Of a stretch of DNA of 28,930 nucleotides, positions 22,324 to 28,930 are shown piece by piece. Under the pieces are notes generated by a model. The model ran no database searches. It saw only the letters and a program-made list of their open reading frames with translations, and was not told the DNA's origin. A program made the translations under genes and the position numbers. The DNA is from Scatomorpha pullicola (lineage in GTDB: Bacteria > Bacillota > Clostridia > Oscillospirales > Oscillospiraceae). The stretch lies in the NCBI GenBank assembly GCA_018716545.1, contig DVJU01000235.1, forward strand, positions 1 to 28,930. The letters are read 5' to 3'. Positions within the stretch are counted from its first letter, which is position 1, and every line of letters starts with the position of its first letter.

Positions 22324-22860
22324 TCAGTTGTCCTTTTTATACACGGTTAAGCAGACCTTCCCGTAGCGCCGGGAAAGGGTTTGCCTGTACGGCGGCGCCA
22401 ATTCGGGCATGGTTTTCTCTCGCCTGCTTTCGCACACAATTATACCACCGTCGTTCAATATGTCAACATTTTGTATCGCTTCAAGCGCTTTTTCGAGCAA
22501 ATCCGAGTCATAGGGCGGGTCGAGGAAAACGAGGTCGAATTTGCCCGCGCGGCGGAGAAAGCCTATGGAATCGGCCTGCTCCACGCGGCCTTTCAGGCCG
22601 CAGCGCTCCAGGTTCGTGCGCACCAGCTTCAGGCTCTTGGCGCTCTCGTCCACGAACACGGCCTCAGCCGCGCCGCGCGACAGCGCCTCTATACCCAGCT
22701 GGCCCGTGCCGGCGAACAGGTCCAGCACGCGCCTGCCCTCGATGTCGAACTGGATTATGTTGAACATGGCCTCCTTGACCATGTCGGTGGTCGGCCTGAC
22801 AGCCATGCCTTCTGGCTCCAGCAGCTTGCGCCCGCGCGCGGAGCCGGTTATCACTCTCAT
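22324..22860 (-). CDS. rsmD: 16S rRNA (guanine966-N2)-methyltransferase
   Basis: A 178-residue SAM-dependent enzyme that modifies G966 of 16S rRNA. It starts MRVITGSARGRKLLEPEG; RPTTDMVKEAMFN, the SAM loop VLDLFAGTGQLGIEAL, and the N-methyltransferase motif DPPYDS are all present. Its ATG overlaps the uvrC stop by four bases, so the longer frame to 22938 is rejected. Transcription continues into coaD. Confidence 0.96.
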   Translation of the reverse strand: MRVITGSARGRKLLEPEGMAVRPTTDMVKEAMFNIIQFDIEGRRVLDLFAGTGQLGIEALSRGAAEAVFVDESAKSLKLVRTNLERCGLKGRVEQADSIGFLRRAGKFDLVFLDPPYDSDLLEKALEAIQNVDILNDGGIIVCESRREKTMPELAPPYRQTLSRRYGKVCLTVYKKDN

Positions 22861-24689
22861 TTTTTCTCCTCCTCGCTGTTTTCCGGGTGGAAGTGTGCGT
22901 ACACGGCCTGCGCCGCGTTCCTGGGAACCACGGCGCAAAGCTGCTCGTAGTCCGCGGCTCTTATGGCCTTGACCGTGCCGAAGGCCTTGAGCAGGTCGTT
23001 GCGGCGCTTGGCGCCCACGTTCGGTATGTCGTCCAGCGCCGAGTGCAGCTTCTCGTTTCGCAGCGAGCGCTGGTACTCTATAGCGCAGCGGTGGGTCTCC
23101 TCCTGTATCGTGCCCACGAAGGCGAACACGGCCGGGTTTCCGGAAATGCCTATCTCCCGCCCCTCCGGCGTCTCCAGCGCCCTCGTGCGGTGGCGGTCGT
23201 CCTTGACCATGCCGAAGGTGGGGATGTCCAGCCCCAGCTCGGCCAGCACGCTCTGCGCCGCCGAGGCGTGCGCCGCGCCGCCGTCTATCAGCAGCAGGTC
23301 GGGCAGGTCGGAGAACTTCTCGTCGCCGTCCAGCGCGCGCTTAAAGCGCCTCGTCACGGCCTGACGCATACTCTCGTAGTCGTTCGGCTCGGTCAGGTCG
23401 CGTATGCGGAACTTGCGGTAGTCGCGTTTGAGCGGCTTGCCGTGCACGAACACGGTCATGGCCGCCACTATGCCCTCGCTGCCCAGGTTGGAGATGTCGA
23501 AGGCCTCTATGCGCTCGGGCACCGACGGCAGGCTCAGCGTGCGTTGCAGCCACTCCAGCGTCTTGAGCGACTTCTGCGCGGCTGTGGCCGCGCGCTCGAC
23601 CTCCTCCTTGGCGTTGGTCTGAGCCGTCTCCAGCAGCTTGAGCCTGTCGCCGCGCTGCGGCACCTCCACGCGCACCTTCTTGCCGCTGTCCCGGGAGAAC
23701 AGCTCGCTGAGCGCCGTCAGGTCCTCGCCGTCCATGCAGTCCGGCACGAGTATGAACTTGGGCCAGGCGCCGCGCGCGGCGTAATACTGGCGCACCAGGG
23801 CGCTGACGGCCTCGCCGTCGGACTCCAGCGGCTCCTCCATCAGCTCGAAGTCCTTGTCCGCGAGGTTGCCGTTCACGTAGTGCAGCACCGTGAAGCAGGT
23901 GCGCGCGCCTCGGTAGAAGCCCACGGCGTCGGTGTCGGCGTAGACGGCGTATATCACCCGCTGGCGGTTCTCCAGCCCCTCCACGGCGCGTATGCGGTCG
24001 CGCAGCGACGCCGCCAGCTCGAACTTCAAGTCCTCGGCGGCGGCTTCCATCTGCCGCGTGAGATCCTCGATAAGCTCCTTCGTGCGCCCTGATAGCACCA
24101 GCTCCGCCTGGGCGATGGCCGCGCGGTACTCCTCGCTGCTGCGCCCGGAGCGGCACCAGCCGGCGCAGGCGCCCATGTGGTAGTTCAGGCACGGTCTGGC
24201 CTTGTCTATATCTCGCGGGAAGCGGCGCGAGCAGGTGGGCAGGTGCAGCGCCTTGCAGACCGTGTCGATTATGTCCCTGGTCTGGCTCCGCCCGCCGAAC
24301 GGACCGAAGTACTTCGCCCCGTCCTTGGCCGTGCGGTTGGCCAGCGTGAAGCGCGGGTACTCGCTCTTGACGTCCAGCCGGATGAAGGGGTAGCCCTTGT
24401 CGTCCTTCAGCAGGATGTTGTAGTGCGGCTTGTGCCGCTTGATAAGCGAGTTTTCCAGCACCAGCGCCTCGAACTCGGTCTTGACGACGATGACGTCGAA
24501 GTCGTCCACCTTTGCGACCATCGCCGCCACCTTAGGCAGGTGCTCGCCGCGGAAGTAGCTGGTCACGCGGTTTTTGAGCGCCTTGGCCTTGCCGACGTAG
24601 ATGACCTCGCCGTGGACGTCCTTCATGATGTACACGCCCGGCAGAAGCGGCAGGCGGTTGGCCTTGTCGCGCAGCTCGTCTATCTTCAT
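22857..24689 (-). CDS. uvrC: Excinuclease ABC subunit C
   Basis: Makes both incisions in nucleotide excision repair with UvrB. It has 610 residues from MKIDELRDKANRLP; GGAGGTG lies eight bases upstream. The GIY-YIG domain (GVYIMKD...VIYVGKAKALKNRV, about 16-45) makes the 3' cut. A Cys cluster (CSRRFP...CLNYHMGACAGWC) follows, then a UVR motif (IEDLTRQMEAAAEDLKFELA) for UvrB contact. The RNase H-like domain starts EAFDISNLGSEGIVAAM with catalytic Asp, and the C-terminus has paired helix-hairpin-helix (IPNVGAKRRNDLLKAFG). It lies downstream of HPr behind a terminator, and I see no clear promoter in the short gap. Confidence 0.97.
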   Translation of the reverse strand: MKIDELRDKANRLPLLPGVYIMKDVHGEVIYVGKAKALKNRVTSYFRGEHLPKVAAMVAKVDDFDVIVVKTEFEALVLENSLIKRHKPHYNILLKDDKGYPFIRLDVKSEYPRFTLANRTAKDGAKYFGPFGGRSQTRDIIDTVCKALHLPTCSRRFPRDIDKARPCLNYHMGACAGWCRSGRSSEEYRAAIAQAELVLSGRTKELIEDLTRQMEAAAEDLKFELAASLRDRIRAVEGLENRQRVIYAVYADTDAVGFYRGARTCFTVLHYVNGNLADKDFELMEEPLESDGEAVSALVRQYYAARGAWPKFILVPDCMDGEDLTALSELFSRDSGKKVRVEVPQRGDRLKLLETAQTNAKEEVERAATAAQKSLKTLEWLQRTLSLPSVPERIEAFDISNLGSEGIVAAMTVFVHGKPLKRDYRKFRIRDLTEPNDYESMRQAVTRRFKRALDGDEKFSDLPDLLLIDGGAAHASAAQSVLAELGLDIPTFGMVKDDRHRTRALETPEGREIGISGNPAVFAFVGTIQEETHRCAIEYQRSLRNEKLHSALDDIPNVGAKRRNDLLKAFGTVKAIRAADYEQLCAVVPRNAAQAVYAHFHPENSEEEKK

Positions 24690-24726
24690 GGCGGTGCACC
24701 TCCTCTCAATTATGCGGTGCGTGAAT

Positions 24727-24754
24727 AAAAAAGGGCGTGCCAAAGCACGCCCTT
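24727..24754 (-). terminator. Terminator between HPr and uvrC
   Basis: AAGGGCGTGC (24731-24740) and GCACGCCCTT (24745-24754) form a perfect stem with a four-base loop, followed on the minus strand by TTTTTTATT. Since uvrC lacks an obvious promoter, partial read-through is likely. Confidence 0.9.
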
Positions 24755-24773
24755 GCTAGGTATTTTGCGCGGA

Positions 24774-25037
24774 TTACTCGGAGAAATCGGAGTCTATCAG
24801 TGCGGACAGCGTGGCAATGGCCTCGTTCTCGTCGACACCGTCGGCCACGATGTTCACGGCAGTCCCCTTGACGATGCCCAGGGAAAGCACGCCGAGGAGG
24901 CTCTTGGCGTTCACGCGACGGTCATCCTTCTCGATCCAGATGCTGCTCTTGAACTCATTGGCCTTCTGAATAAAGAAGGTGGCGGGTCTGGCGTGAAGAC
25001 CTACCTGATTGTTTATTGTAACCTCTTTGGATATCAC
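24774..25037 (-). CDS. ptsH: Phosphocarrier protein HPr
   Basis: An 87-residue protein of the phosphotransferase system. A GTG start at 25037, eight bases after GGAAGGAG, gives MISKEVTINNQVGLHARPA. This puts the phosphorylated His exactly at 15 and the regulatory Ser (NAKSLLG) exactly at 46, the canonical numbering; the ATG at 25055 would shift both by six and overlaps the ribosome site. His15 carries phosphate from enzyme I; Ser46 is the HPr kinase target in carbon catabolite control. Crh lacks His15, so this is true HPr. No ptsI or enzyme II genes are nearby. It has its own promoter and terminator. Confidence 0.95.
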   Translation of the reverse strand: MISKEVTINNQVGLHARPATFFIQKANEFKSSIWIEKDDRRVNAKSLLGVLSLGIVKGTAVNIVADGVDENEAIATLSALIDSDFSE

Positions 25038-25092
25038 GAAAGACACTCCTTCCACAACCCCAAGCCTGCGGATTCAGGCTTTAAGCATATTA

Positions 25093-25121
25093 ACTTTATC
25101 AAATCTGGCGGGAAACGTCAA
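25093..25121 (-). promoter_or_regulatory. Promoter of the HPr gene
   Basis: On the minus strand TTGACG (25116-25121), a 17-bp spacer and TAAAGT (25093-25098), 56 bp before the GTG start. A small CGGGG/CCCCG hairpin (25122-25135) abuts the -35. Confidence 0.75.
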
Positions 25122-25179
25122 CGGGGTTTTCCCCGATTTGTATTTTTACACAAGTTGTGCCTTGACTATAACCTCAATT

Positions 25180-27555
25180 TTATTTCAGTTCCACCACGGT
25201 CACGCCGCTTTCTCCCTCACCGTAGCGTCCCAATCTGAAGCTCTTGACGGCTTTGTTGCGCTTGAGCGCCTGCTGCACCGCCGCGCGCAGCGCCCCCGTG
25301 CCCTTTCCGTGGATGATGGTCACCGTTTGCAGCTTGCCCATGACGGCGGAATCTATGTACCGCTCCAGCACGGGTATAGCTTCCAGTGTGTCCATGCCGC
25401 GCAGGTCAAGCTCCGCAGGCATCGGCGCCGAGCGCAGCGACGCGCCGCCGGGCGCGGAGGCGGTCTTCTTTTTCTGCTTCGGCTTTTCCACGACGCGCAC
25501 CTCGCTCTGCTTGGCCGTGAGGTTCATCGCTCCGGCTCTCAGCGCCAGCGTGCCGTCGCGGTTGACGTCCACGACCTCGGCGTTGACGCCCATGCTCAGC
25601 AGCTCCACGGTGTCACCCTTGACGGCGGGGCGGGTGGGCTTCTTCTCCTCCTGCGGCATCGCAGGCCGCTCGGCAAAGCGCTCCTCCGCCGCATTCAGGC
25701 TGCGCAGGAGGTTGGTGCGCGCCTCGTTGGCCGCGCGGTGATCCTCCGCCTCGTTGGCGGCCGAGCGCATACGGTCTATCTCGGCGAAGGCGGCCTCCGC
25801 CGTCTCGCGCGCAGAGGCGATTATCCGCTCCGCGTCGCGTCTGGCCTTGACCTCCGCCTTGTCCAGGCGCAGCTCCAGCTCCACGCGTATCTTGGCGGAT
25901 TCGCGGCGGTTCTCCTCGGCCTCGCGGAGCTTGCGCTCGGCCTCCTCGCGGTCGTGCTCGAGGGACTGGCGCACCTCCTCCAGCTTGGCTATCGTCGCCT
26001 CAAAGCTGGCGCTCTCGACGCCGACGCGGCTGCGTGCGTCGGCGATTATCTCCCCGGGCACGCCCAGCCGCTCGGATATGGCGAAGGCGTTGGACTTGCC
26101 GGGTATGCCCACCAGCAGACGGTAGGTCGGCTTGAGCGTGGCCACGTCGAACTCGCACGAGGCGTTCACGACGCCCTTTTCGTTGGTGGCGTACACCTTC
26201 AGCTCGGCGTAGTGCGTGGTCGCGGCTATCACCGCGCCGCGCTGCCGGGCGTACTCTATGATGGATATGGCCAGCGCCGCGCCCTCCGTGGGGTCGGTGC
26301 CCGCGCCCAGCTCGTCAAAGAGCACGAGGGTGTTATCCCCACACTCATCCAATATGCGCACGATGTTGGTCATGTGCGAAGAAAACGTCGACAGATTCTG
26401 CTCTATGCTCTGCTCGTCGCCTATGTCGGCCAGCACGCCGGAGAACACCGGCACCGCGCTGTCGCCCGCCGCGGGTATGTGCAGCCCGCAGGCGGCCATG
26501 ACGCACATCAGCCCGATGGTCTTGAGCGTGACGGTCTTGCCGCCCGTGTTGGGGCCGGTTATGACCAGGGTGTCGTAGTCCCCGCCCAGCTCCACTGTGA
26601 TGGGCACCGCCGTCTCCTTGGCGAGCAGCGGATGGCGCGCCTTGTGCAGACGTATCTCCCGCTTTGAGATCTCCGGCTCGACGGCGTCGAGCGCGTAGCT
26701 CAGTCGGGCTTTGGCGAAGATCAGGTCGAGCTGTACCAGCAGGTCATAGTCGCGAGAGATGTCGTCGCTGTGCTCGGCGCAGTCGGCGGAGAGCTCGGCC
26801 AGGATGCGCTCTATCTCCGCCTTCTCCCTGGCGCGCAGCTCCCGCAGCTCGTTGTTGGCCTTGACTGCGGCCATCGGCTCCACGAACAGAGTGGCGCCCG
26901 AGCTGGACACGTCGTGCACCAGGCCGGGGACGGCGTTTTTGAACTCCGCCTTCACCGGCACGACATAGCGCTCGCTGCGCGTGGTTATTATCGGGTCTTG
27001 CAGCGCTTTGGCGTAGCTGGGCGAGCTTATTATCTTTTGCAGCGCCTCGCGCACGCGCGCGCTGGCCGCGCGGATGAGCCGGCGTATGCTCGCAAGCTCG
27101 CTGCTGGCCGCGTCGGCTATCTCCTCCTCGCCCGCGATGGAGCTGGTTATCTTGTCCTCCAGGAAGCGGTTGGCCTGGATAGACTGAAAGAGGTAGTCTA
27201 TGCAGGTCTTCTCCCCCTTGCCGTCGCCGGCGGCGTAGGCCTTCGCGCCCCTGGCCGCGGCCAGGACGCCGGCTATGTCCATGAGCTCGCGCGTGTTCAG
27301 CACGCCGCCCATGTCCGCCCGCTGCAAACTGGCGCGCACGTCGCGTACGCCCGAGAAGCTCGGGCTGCCGCGGGTAACCATCATGGAACGCGCCGCACTG
27401 GTCTCGGCCAGGCGGCGGCGCACCTCCGCCTCGTCCGTGCTGGGGGTGAGCGCGGCGGCCCGCGCCTTGGCCAGGTCGCTGACGGCCTCCCGCTCGAGCA
27501 TCGCAAGCACGGCGGGCAGCTCAAGTGTGGCGGCGCTTCTTTCGTATTGGGTCAT
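25180..27555 (-). CDS. mutS2: Endonuclease MutS2
   Basis: A 791-residue MutS paralog that lacks mismatch-binding domains. It acts on branched DNA and, in recent work on Firmicutes, on collided ribosomes. The lever/clamp region (about 150-310) leads to the ATPase with Walker A GPNTGGKT (334-341), FSGVLADIGDEQSI and Walker B LVLFDELGAGTDP; a long coiled coil (about 510-640) follows, then a KOW-like segment (VKGDTVELLSMGVNAEVV), and the C-terminal SMR nuclease domain (about 715-791) with LDLRGMD and HGKGTGALR. The ATG overlaps the recO stop by four bases; a longer frame upstream is recO read in the wrong phase. Confidence 0.96.
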   Translation of the reverse strand: MTQYERSAATLELPAVLAMLEREAVSDLAKARAAALTPSTDEAEVRRRLAETSAARSMMVTRGSPSFSGVRDVRASLQRADMGGVLNTRELMDIAGVLAAARGAKAYAAGDGKGEKTCIDYLFQSIQANRFLEDKITSSIAGEEEIADAASSELASIRRLIRAASARVREALQKIISSPSYAKALQDPIITTRSERYVVPVKAEFKNAVPGLVHDVSSSGATLFVEPMAAVKANNELRELRAREKAEIERILAELSADCAEHSDDISRDYDLLVQLDLIFAKARLSYALDAVEPEISKREIRLHKARHPLLAKETAVPITVELGGDYDTLVITGPNTGGKTVTLKTIGLMCVMAACGLHIPAAGDSAVPVFSGVLADIGDEQSIEQNLSTFSSHMTNIVRILDECGDNTLVLFDELGAGTDPTEGAALAISIIEYARQRGAVIAATTHYAELKVYATNEKGVVNASCEFDVATLKPTYRLLVGIPGKSNAFAISERLGVPGEIIADARSRVGVESASFEATIAKLEEVRQSLEHDREEAERKLREAEENRRESAKIRVELELRLDKAEVKARRDAERIIASARETAEAAFAEIDRMRSAANEAEDHRAANEARTNLLRSLNAAEERFAERPAMPQEEKKPTRPAVKGDTVELLSMGVNAEVVDVNRDGTLALRAGAMNLTAKQSEVRVVEKPKQKKKTASAPGGASLRSAPMPAELDLRGMDTLEAIPVLERYIDSAVMGKLQTVTIIHGKGTGALRAAVQQALKRNKAVKSFRLGRYGEGESGVTVVELK

Positions 27556-28298
27556 CTTGCCAGGTTCCTCAGTTTCTTGTAGTAGTCTAGGCTGCCGAAC
27601 GCCCGGTCGAGCTGGTAGAGCGCGTAGGCCTCGCAGACCTCCGCAAGCTCGCTCAGCGCGGGTTCGGCCAGCCGGAAGGAAAATACGCGGCGCGCGTCCG
27701 CGTCCACTATATAGCGCATCGCGGCGAGCGTATCCTCGCCCACGTGCAGTCCGCCCACGGCGCGGCAGCCGCTGCAGAACAGCTCGCCGTGCTCGGGGAA
27801 CAGCCTCGCCTCGGCCATCTCGGTCTTGCCGCAGCCGGCGCACTGCTCCAGCTCCGGCCTGTATCCGGACAGGCACATCAACCGCAGCTCAAACGCCGCC
27901 TTGACCTGTTTGGGCGGGCAGAGCTTGTTGGCCAACGCGTACAGCGCGTTCAGACCCAGCTGCAATATCTCCGGCTCCGCCACGTTCTCGTTTGACACGG
28001 CCTCCAGCAGCTCGGCTATATAGCTGCCCAGGGCGAGCAGGTCTATGTCCGAGCGCAGCGGCCGGAACTGCTCCACCGTCGCGGCCTCGTTGACAGTATA
28101 ATATCCCTTGTTGCCGAAAAGCGTAAAGTCGGCAAACGTCAGCAGCTGCGTCGCGGCCGCGAGCTTGCTGCGAGTCCTCGCAACGCCCCGCGCCTTGGCG
28201 GTAATTTTGCCGTCGGTCTCCGTCAGAATCGTGAGTATCTTGTCCGACTCTTTGTACTTGGCTTCCCTAAGGATAAGGCCGCGCGTATTGAGAAACAT
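27552..28298 (-). CDS. recO: DNA repair protein RecO
   Basis: A 248-residue RecFOR mediator that anneals single strands and loads RecA on SSB-coated DNA. The N-terminal OB domain starts MFLNTRGLILREAKYKESDKILTILTETDGKITAKARGV, a close family match. A C-terminal zinc site is visible as CAGCG and CSGC (about 162-187). GGAGGG lies eight bases before the ATG at 28298; longer frames upstream run over yqzL and are rejected. It is the middle gene of yqzL-recO-mutS2. Confidence 0.96.
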   Translation of the reverse strand: MFLNTRGLILREAKYKESDKILTILTETDGKITAKARGVARTRSKLAAATQLLTFADFTLFGNKGYYTVNEAATVEQFRPLRSDIDLLALGSYIAELLEAVSNENVAEPEILQLGLNALYALANKLCPPKQVKAAFELRLMCLSGYRPELEQCAGCGKTEMAEARLFPEHGELFCSGCRAVGGLHVGEDTLAAMRYIVDADARRVFSFRLAEPALSELAEVCEAYALYQLDRAFGSLDYYKKLRNLAR

Positions 28299-28330
28299 AT
28301 GTAACACCCTCCAAAGCCTCTCGGCGGACA

Positions 28331-28453
28331 TCAGCTGTCCGCCGCTTCCTCTCCATTGCCGGCCGTCTCGAGTCCGTCCAAAGCCCGGCACGCCAGATAG
28401 CACAGCGGCTCGCCCGTTTCGGCGAAAAGCTCCCAAAGATCCGCTCCTGTCAT
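28331..28453 (-). CDS. yqzL: YqzL-like small protein
   Basis: A 40-residue product: MTGADLWELFAETGEP, then LCYLACRALDGLETAGNGEE. It matches the YqzL family pattern (xxLWxLFxxTGxPxxYLxxK) found just upstream of recO in Bacilli and Clostridia. A GGGGGTG site precedes the ATG and the GC-rich codon choice fits real genes here. The function of YqzL is unknown. An 8-bp hairpin (28323-28330 with 28336-28343) has the stop codon in its loop, in the 32-base gap before recO. Confidence 0.82.
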   Translation of the reverse strand: MTGADLWELFAETGEPLCYLACRALDGLETAGNGEEAADS

Positions 28454-28512
28454 GAAAACACCCCCGGCAGTATTTTGCGCGAGTGCGCCGTCTCTATAGC
28501 TGGGAATTTTTC

Positions 28513-28541
28513 TTGACAGTTGTGTGCGCGATGATTATATA
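28513..28541 (+). promoter_or_regulatory. Rightward near-consensus promoter, target unknown
   Basis: A perfect TTGACA (28513-28518), a 17-bp spacer and TATATA (28536-28541). It shares its -10 with the leftward promoter of yqzL-recO. Transcription would start near 28548 and run through the inverted repeats towards the antisense strand of the partial gene at 28753. No rightward gene is visible in the window. Confidence 0.6.
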
Positions 28542-28562
28542 CCAACACACGTGTATTAGCAA
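28534..28562 (-). promoter_or_regulatory. Promoter of yqzL-recO-mutS2
   Basis: On the minus strand TTGCTA (28557-28562), a 17-bp spacer and a perfect TATAAT (28534-28539), about 80 bp upstream of the yqzL start. Confidence 0.8.
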
Positions 28563-28620
28563 GCTTTTTGTGAAAAGTATAACGCTTTTGTCCCTCGTCG
28601 TCGCAAGCTGCATATCCTTC

Positions 28621-28747
28621 GCTCCCGGCTAAAGCCGAGAGCTCAGTCATTTCGCTGCTCCTCCTCTCCCGATGAGTGCGATTCGCACTCATCGGGAACC
28701 CGAAGTATTTTCGGCAAGCGAAGCGCCCCGCTGGTGACGTGGCGCTT
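28621..28747. repeat. Cluster of inverted repeats in the 300-base non-coding interval 28454-28752
   Basis: Four palindromic elements are stacked: GCTCCCGGCT/AGCCGAGAGC (28621-28642); a perfect 13-bp pair, 28668-28680 with 28684-28696, around ATT; CCGAA/TTCGG (28700-28714); and AAGCGCC/GGCGCTT (28721-28727 with 28741-28747). None has a clear T-run on either strand, though the last may act as a weak terminator for the gene ending at 28753. Apart from these and the two promoters I see nothing convincing in the interval. Confidence 0.65.
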
Positions 28748-28752
28748 TGAGG

Positions 28753-28930
28753 TCAAAAGAAGGTTGCGACGCTCGGGTCGGGCGCTTCGCACGCCTCGGC
28801 GATCTCGGCGGTGAGCACGGGGCCGCGGCGGCCGTAGGCGCGGTTGAACTTGTAGTCCATCTTGGCCGTGAGCACGAACCAGCCGTCGTCGGGCATGTCC
28901 GGTATCGAGCGGAAGTCGCAGATGAAGGCC
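28753..28930 (-). CDS. C-terminal fragment, TIGR03943/DUF1980 (YcgQ-like) family candidate
   Basis: Minus-strand frame open from the window edge to the TGA at 28753-28755, 58 residues: AFICDFRSIPDMPDDGWFVL, then TAKMDYKFNRAYGRRGPVLT, ending PDPSVATFF. GC-rich codon choice supports coding. The pattern (GF/AFIC..., DxWxxVTAKxxYxxxxxYxxxGPVL, VExxExPxx) recalls the C-terminus of TIGR03943/DUF1980 proteins, small membrane partners of DUF318 permeases such as B. subtilis YcgR/YcgQ. That match is from memory on a short fragment and is only moderately sure. The N-terminal helices would be outside the window. Confidence 0.5.
   Translation of the reverse strand, partial: AFICDFRSIPDMPDDGWFVLTAKMDYKFNRAYGRRGPVLTAEIAEACEAPDPSVATFF

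Noticed and set aside
25122..25135. CGGGG-TTTT-CCCCG hairpin after mutS2 as a terminator
   Set aside because: The stem is only five base pairs and on the minus strand it runs into the HPr -35 box, not a T-run. How mutS2 transcription ends is unclear.
28450..28650. A 66-codon leftward frame with a GGAGGAG site that overlaps yqzL by four bases (ATGA)
   Set aside because: Its codons are AT-rich in third position, unlike every real gene here, and it contains the yqzL-recO promoter (28534-28562). No family is recognised. I keep it as non-coding, but conservation in relatives could overturn this.
1..28930. CRISPR arrays, insertion sequences, prophage, toxin-antitoxin or biosynthetic clusters
   Set aside because: No direct-repeat arrays, transposase, integrase or matching protein motifs were seen by eye on either strand.

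Overview
The window looks like chromosome of a GC-rich, anaerobic-type Clostridia member, most likely Oscillospiraceae or a close relative. The evidence is a large Alu-domain SRP RNA next to dnaX, an HPr with both His15 and Ser46, yqzL-recO, a dcw cluster starting at mraZ, a MurE with the meso-diaminopimelate DNPR motif, and an SLH-domain surface protein. Third codon positions are mostly G or C, but isoleucine is often written ATA. The genus is an inference; no 16S gene is present.

Layout. 1-137 is the end of a Cof-type HAD phosphatase. 225-300 is a tRNA-Ala(CGC) on the minus strand. Rightward from there come the SRP RNA (about 414-711), dnaX and a ybaB/ebfC gene, closed by a terminator at 2901-2934. 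A leftward envelope operon (5949 down to 2962) encodes a DUF4358-like/transglutaminase lipoprotein, a three-SLH GH25 muramidase and a small lipoprotein. A rightward unit (6095-8046) encodes a two-helix membrane peptide and the split large and small subunits of an aconitase-X (AcnX) type dehydratase. A small membrane protein (8150-8353, minus) follows.

8536-20977 is one leftward division and cell-wall cluster. In transcription order it is mraZ, rsmH, ftsL, a two-PASTA ftsI/PBP, murE, mraY, ftsW, murG, murA, ftsQ and ftsZ. It starts at a strong promoter with in-phase MraZ boxes and ends at a perfect hairpin terminator; ftsZ has its own promoter. murF and murD are missing from their usual places, and ftsA is also absent.

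21315-25037 is leftward: HPr, then uvrC, rsmD, coaD and a coiled-coil gene. 25180-28453 is leftward yqzL-recO-mutS2. The right end holds a 300-base non-coding interval with two opposed promoters sharing one -10 region and several inverted repeats, then the C-terminal end of a leftward gene resembling the TIGR03943/DUF1980 (YcgQ-like) family.

Most of the window is conserved housekeeping. I do not see a clearly new defence, mobile or biosynthetic system. The items most worth a second look are an apparent ATT start codon for dnaX directly behind an SRP RNA that lacks a terminator, the split AcnX unit with codon choice unlike dnaX, the pruned dcw cluster, the MraZ operator array, the structured ftsL-ftsI leader, and the opposed overlapping promoters at 28513-28562.
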